Source: Candidatus Cloacimonadota bacterium
GTDB lineage: Bacteria; Cloacimonadota; Cloacimonadia; Cloacimonadales; TCS61
Direction: 5' to 3'
DNA: 8,250 nucleotides
NCBI GenBank assembly: GCA_030626645.1
Contig: DAOUTP010000068.1
Coordinates: forward strand, 1 to 8,250
The position numbers were made by a program, and so were the translations under genes. The notes beneath the pieces were generated by a model that saw only the letters and a program-made list of their open reading frames with translations, was not told the DNA's origin and did no database searches. Below, piece after piece: positions 6,037 through 8,250 of this stretch; positions within the stretch are counted from its first letter, which is position 1; every line of letters begins with the position of its first letter.

Positions 6037-7065
6037 ATGGATACAAATTTGATCATTTATATTGCAGTTGCGCTATTTGTTGTACTTTGTTCAATAATCA
6101 TTTTAATAGTAATTAAGAAAAAAACCACAAACGTTAAGATTGATGCAAAGCAGGAAAGTTTAAAAGAGAAACTGGCAAAAACTAAGAACGGTTTACTCGG
6201 GAAGATGGCAGAGATCGTTAATCTGCGCGGCAAAGTGGATAATGATTTGATGGATGACCTGGAAGAGATGCTGCTTCAGGCAGATATCGGAGTGCAAACC
6301 AGCGGTGATATAATTGATAGTTTAAAAGATGAGATCAAACTTCAGAAGATAACAGCAGCAGATGAAATCCAAAAACATCTCGAAGAGATAATCCGCGAAT
6401 TGCTCCTAAAAGATTACGGCAGAGAAACGGACCAACTGCAATATAAAAATTCTAAACCTTTCGTTGTTCTTTTCACCGGAGTGAATGGAGTAGGTAAAAC
6501 CACAACAATCGCAAAATTGGCAAAACGTTTTACAGAAAAAGGGAAGAGTGTACTCATGGTTGCAGGAGACACATTCCGGGCTGCTGCCATTGATCAATTG
6601 GCGATCTGGGCAGAAAGAACCGGTTCTGATATTATGAGACAGCAGGAAGGGAGTGATCCTTCTTCGGTTGTTTATGATGGAATGATGAAAGCGATTAATA
6701 AAAAATATGATGTTGTACTTATTGATACAGCCGGAAGACAGCATACAAAAATAAATTTAATGAACGAACTTTCCAAGATCAAACGAACTATTAAAAAAAT
6801 AATTCCCGATGCTCCACATGAGACATTACTAGTAGTGGATGCAACTACCGGTCAAAATGCCATTACTCAAGCTGAGTTATTCAATAAAGCTACAGAACTA
6901 TCGGGATTGGTTCTTACAAAATTGGATGGAACTGCCAAAGGTGGAATTGTAATTGGCATAAAACATCAGCTCGATATTCCGGTTAAACTTATCGGAGTAG
7001 GAGAAACCTACAACGATCTTCGTGATTTCGATATAAATGAATTCGTAGAAGCAATATTTGAATAA
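6037..7065 (+). CDS. ftsY: Signal recognition particle receptor FtsY
   Basis: FtsY is the membrane-associated SRP GTPase that docks ribosome-nascent chain-SRP complexes at the SecYEG translocon by forming a heterodimer with Ffh. The 342-residue protein has an N-terminal membrane helix (about 4-26, TNLIIYIAVALFVVLCSIII) followed by KKK, then the helical N domain (about 40-125) and the G domain. GTPase motifs are intact: P-loop GVNGVGKTT (148-156), DTFRAAA (178-184), DTAGR (230-234), TKLD (294-297) and GVGE near 320. The long acidic A domain of E. coli FtsY is missing, and the membrane helix probably takes over anchoring. A GGAG element precedes the ATG. The gene is last in its direction and converges with nfo. 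Confidence 0.97.
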   Translation: MDTNLIIYIAVALFVVLCSIIILIVIKKKTTNVKIDAKQESLKEKLAKTKNGLLGKMAEIVNLRGKVDNDLMDDLEEMLLQADIGVQTSGDIIDSLKDEIKLQKITAADEIQKHLEEIIRELLLKDYGRETDQLQYKNSKPFVVLFTGVNGVGKTTTIAKLAKRFTEKGKSVLMVAGDTFRAAAIDQLAIWAERTGSDIMRQQEGSDPSSVVYDGMMKAINKKYDVVLIDTAGRQHTKINLMNELSKIKRTIKKIIPDAPHETLLVVDATTGQNAITQAELFNKATELSGLVLTKLDGTAKGGIVIGIKHQLDIPVKLIGVGETYNDLRDFDINEFVEAIFE

Positions 7066-7097
7066 ATTGCCACTGACTTACACTGACTAAAAACAAG

Positions 7098-7196
7098 AAA
7101 TATCGTCATTCTGACGTTTACCAGCCTTAGGCTGGAGTCTTTCACCCCGAGCTATTCAGCGGGGCAGGCGTTGTTCTTCATAGTCATAGGAAGAAT
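7098..7196 (-). repeat. Dispersed repeat, copy B (inverted relative to copy A)
   Basis: Bases 7105-7141 are the exact reverse complement of 2644-2680 (37 bases), and 7098-7141 matches 2644-2687 with one mismatch. The blocks AGAACAACG (7177-7169) and ATTCTTCCTATG (7196-7185) continue the match in the same order as copy A. Copy B is about 30 bases longer. About 24 of these are a CCCCG/CGGGG hairpin segment (7145-7164), and a smaller run partly duplicates CTATG. It occupies most of the 218-base gap between the convergent ftsY and nfo genes, where no other gene is visible. The CCAGCCTTAGGCTGG palindrome (7121-7135) might help end transcription in both directions, though it lacks a T-tract. Confidence 0.85.
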
Positions 7197-7283
7197 AACC
7201 TAAAACATTGATTATTTTTCTTTCAACTCTTCGTTAAGAGTTTCAGCAAGTAGACTTCTCAGAGAGACGAAACTTTTTAGTCC

Positions 7284-8126
7284 CTACTTTTCCAAACTAT
7301 AAAGCAATTTTATTTCATCTGCCCATATATCGGAATTCGGTGTTTCTAATATCAAGGGTATATCATCGAATCTGCTATCATTCATCAAGAACTTAAACGC
7401 ATCTAATCCAATGAAACCCTTTCCAATACTTTCGTGTCTGTCAACCCGTGTTCCCAATTCCTTTTTGCTGTCATTAATATGCATTCCTTTTAAATATTGG
7501 AATCCTACAAGTTTTTCAAATTGTTTGAAAGTTGCATGAAAAGCTTCTTCATTTCGCAGATCATATCCCGATGTATAAGCATGACAGGTATCAATGCAAA
7601 CGCCAATTCTAGATTTATCATGAACCTTATCAATGATCTGAGATAAGTGTTCAAATTTGTAGCCAACATTATTACCCTGTCCGGCAGTATTTTCGATAAC
7701 AGCAGTAACATAATCAGTTTCAGAAAGTGCTATATTAATAGATTCGGAAACAGTTTTCAAGCACTCATCCTCTGAGTATTGTCCTAAGTGTGTTCCTGGG
7801 TGGAAATTCAAATATTTGAGACCTAGCTGTTCACATCTCTGAAGTTCATCTAAAAACGCTTTTTGTGATTTAATAAGTTTTTCACTTTCAGGATGACCGA
7901 GATTTATGAGATAGCTGTCATGCGGTAATATGTGCTCAGGGAGAAAGCCTTCCTTTTTGCAATTTTCTTTAAACAGTTTAATATTTTCCTCTGTGAGCGG
8001 TTTAGAAAACCATTGTCTCTGGTTTTTCGTAAAAAGTGCAAATGCTTTTGCCCCGATCGCTTTTGCATTTAAGGGTGCATTTTCTACACCACCTGCAGCA
8101 CTTACATGTCCTCCGATGTATTTCAT
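7284..8126 (-). CDS. nfo: Deoxyribonuclease IV / endonuclease IV (AP endonuclease)
   Basis: Nfo is a three-zinc AP endonuclease that cuts 5' of abasic sites in DNA base-excision repair and also removes 3'-blocking groups. The 280-residue TIM-barrel protein is close to the usual 280-285. All nine metal ligands fall at E. coli numbering: His69 (LPHDSYLINLG), His109 (NFHPGTH), Glu145 (ENTAGQG), Asp179 and His182 (IDTCHAYTSGYD), His216 (HINDSK), Asp229 and His231 (RVDRHE) and Glu261 (LETP). It begins MKYIGGHVSAAGG, the family's normal start. Its ribosome-binding site AGAAGAGG overlaps the last codons of trpF three bases upstream, suggesting translational coupling and a shared transcript. Beyond the TAG stop, 23 in-frame codons remain open (7283-7215) before a TAA. 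That tail is not claimed as part of the protein. Confidence 0.97.
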   Translation of the reverse strand: MKYIGGHVSAAGGVENAPLNAKAIGAKAFALFTKNQRQWFSKPLTEENIKLFKENCKKEGFLPEHILPHDSYLINLGHPESEKLIKSQKAFLDELQRCEQLGLKYLNFHPGTHLGQYSEDECLKTVSESINIALSETDYVTAVIENTAGQGNNVGYKFEHLSQIIDKVHDKSRIGVCIDTCHAYTSGYDLRNEEAFHATFKQFEKLVGFQYLKGMHINDSKKELGTRVDRHESIGKGFIGLDAFKFLMNDSRFDDIPLILETPNSDIWADEIKLLYSLEK

Positions 8127-8129
8127 ATT

Positions 8130-8250
8130 TTAACCTCTTCTTATATTACTAAATAATTTTGATAATTTGATCTCATCAAGTTTATCATTAGTTCTCACGC
8201 CGCTACAAAGATCAATTCCGAAAGGGTGAACTCGGTTTATTGCCTCAGAA
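8130..8250 (-). CDS. trpF: Phosphoribosylanthranilate isomerase TrpF, C-terminal fragment (start outside window)
   Basis: TrpF isomerises N-(5'-phosphoribosyl)anthranilate to CdRP, the third step of tryptophan synthesis from chorismate. Only the last 39 codons are in view, read on the minus strand from 8249 to the TAA at 8132-8130. The segment AINRVHPFGIDLCSGVRT matches the TrpF C-terminal signature, typically A(I)xxVxPFGVDVSSGVE, where the SGV loop helps bind substrate phosphate. It ends in a short charged helix, as the family does. The usual Glu after SGV is Arg here, and the normal PGxKD stretch reads TNDKLD, a mild departure. A fusion such as TrpCF cannot be excluded because the upstream part is outside. 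The stop lies three bases before the nfo start, placing a repair gene directly behind a tryptophan gene. Confidence 0.8.
   Translation of the reverse strand, partial: SEAINRVHPFGIDLCSGVRTNDKLDEIKLSKLFSNIRRG

Noticed and set aside
7225..7242. AACTCTT/AAGAGTT hairpin as a terminator for nfo
   Set aside because: The stem is perfect over 7 bp but in the nfo direction it is followed by GAAAGAAAAATAA and not a T-tract; it also overlaps the in-frame extension.

Overview
The window is AT-rich bacterial chromosome with ordinary housekeeping genes and several short, structured, dispersed repeats in the gaps. The Rnf electron-transport genes suggest an anaerobe. The secreted peptidoglycan amidase and the base composition would suit a Gram-negative lineage such as Candidatus Cloacimonadota. 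That placement is an inference from general resemblance and is not proven here.

Layout. On the minus strand, rnfC (998-2317) is followed by rnfD (854 running off the left edge), the start of an rnfCD... operon for a membrane ion-pumping ferredoxin:NAD oxidoreductase. A 695-base gap (2318-3012) separates rnfC from a divergent plus-strand gene for a 12-helix MFS-type membrane transporter (3013-4305). The plus strand continues with an N-acetylmuramoyl-L-alanine amidase (4481-5590, TTG start), rpsT for ribosomal protein S20 (5682-5957) with a clear intrinsic terminator, and ftsY, the SRP receptor (6037-7065), here with an N-terminal membrane anchor. Convergent to these on the minus strand are nfo, endonuclease IV (7284-8126), and just upstream of it the last 39 codons of trpF (8130-8250, running off the right edge). 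trpF and nfo are three bases apart and look translationally coupled.

The genes do not form one pathway. They cover energy conservation (Rnf), cell-wall turnover (amidase), translation and protein targeting (S20, FtsY), DNA repair (Nfo) and tryptophan synthesis (TrpF).

The least ordinary material is between genes. The 2470-2945 stretch packs at least eight separate palindromes or hairpins. One module there (2619-2687) recurs in inverted orientation at 7098-7196, with a 37-base perfect core, and a shorter relative lies at 4331-4430. Comparing the three suggests a modular, MITE- or REP-like family into which small hairpins are inserted or lost. A further inverted repeat lies between rnfC and rnfD and supplies the rnfC stop codon. 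I see no CRISPR array, tRNA, rRNA, transposase or evident defence system in the window.
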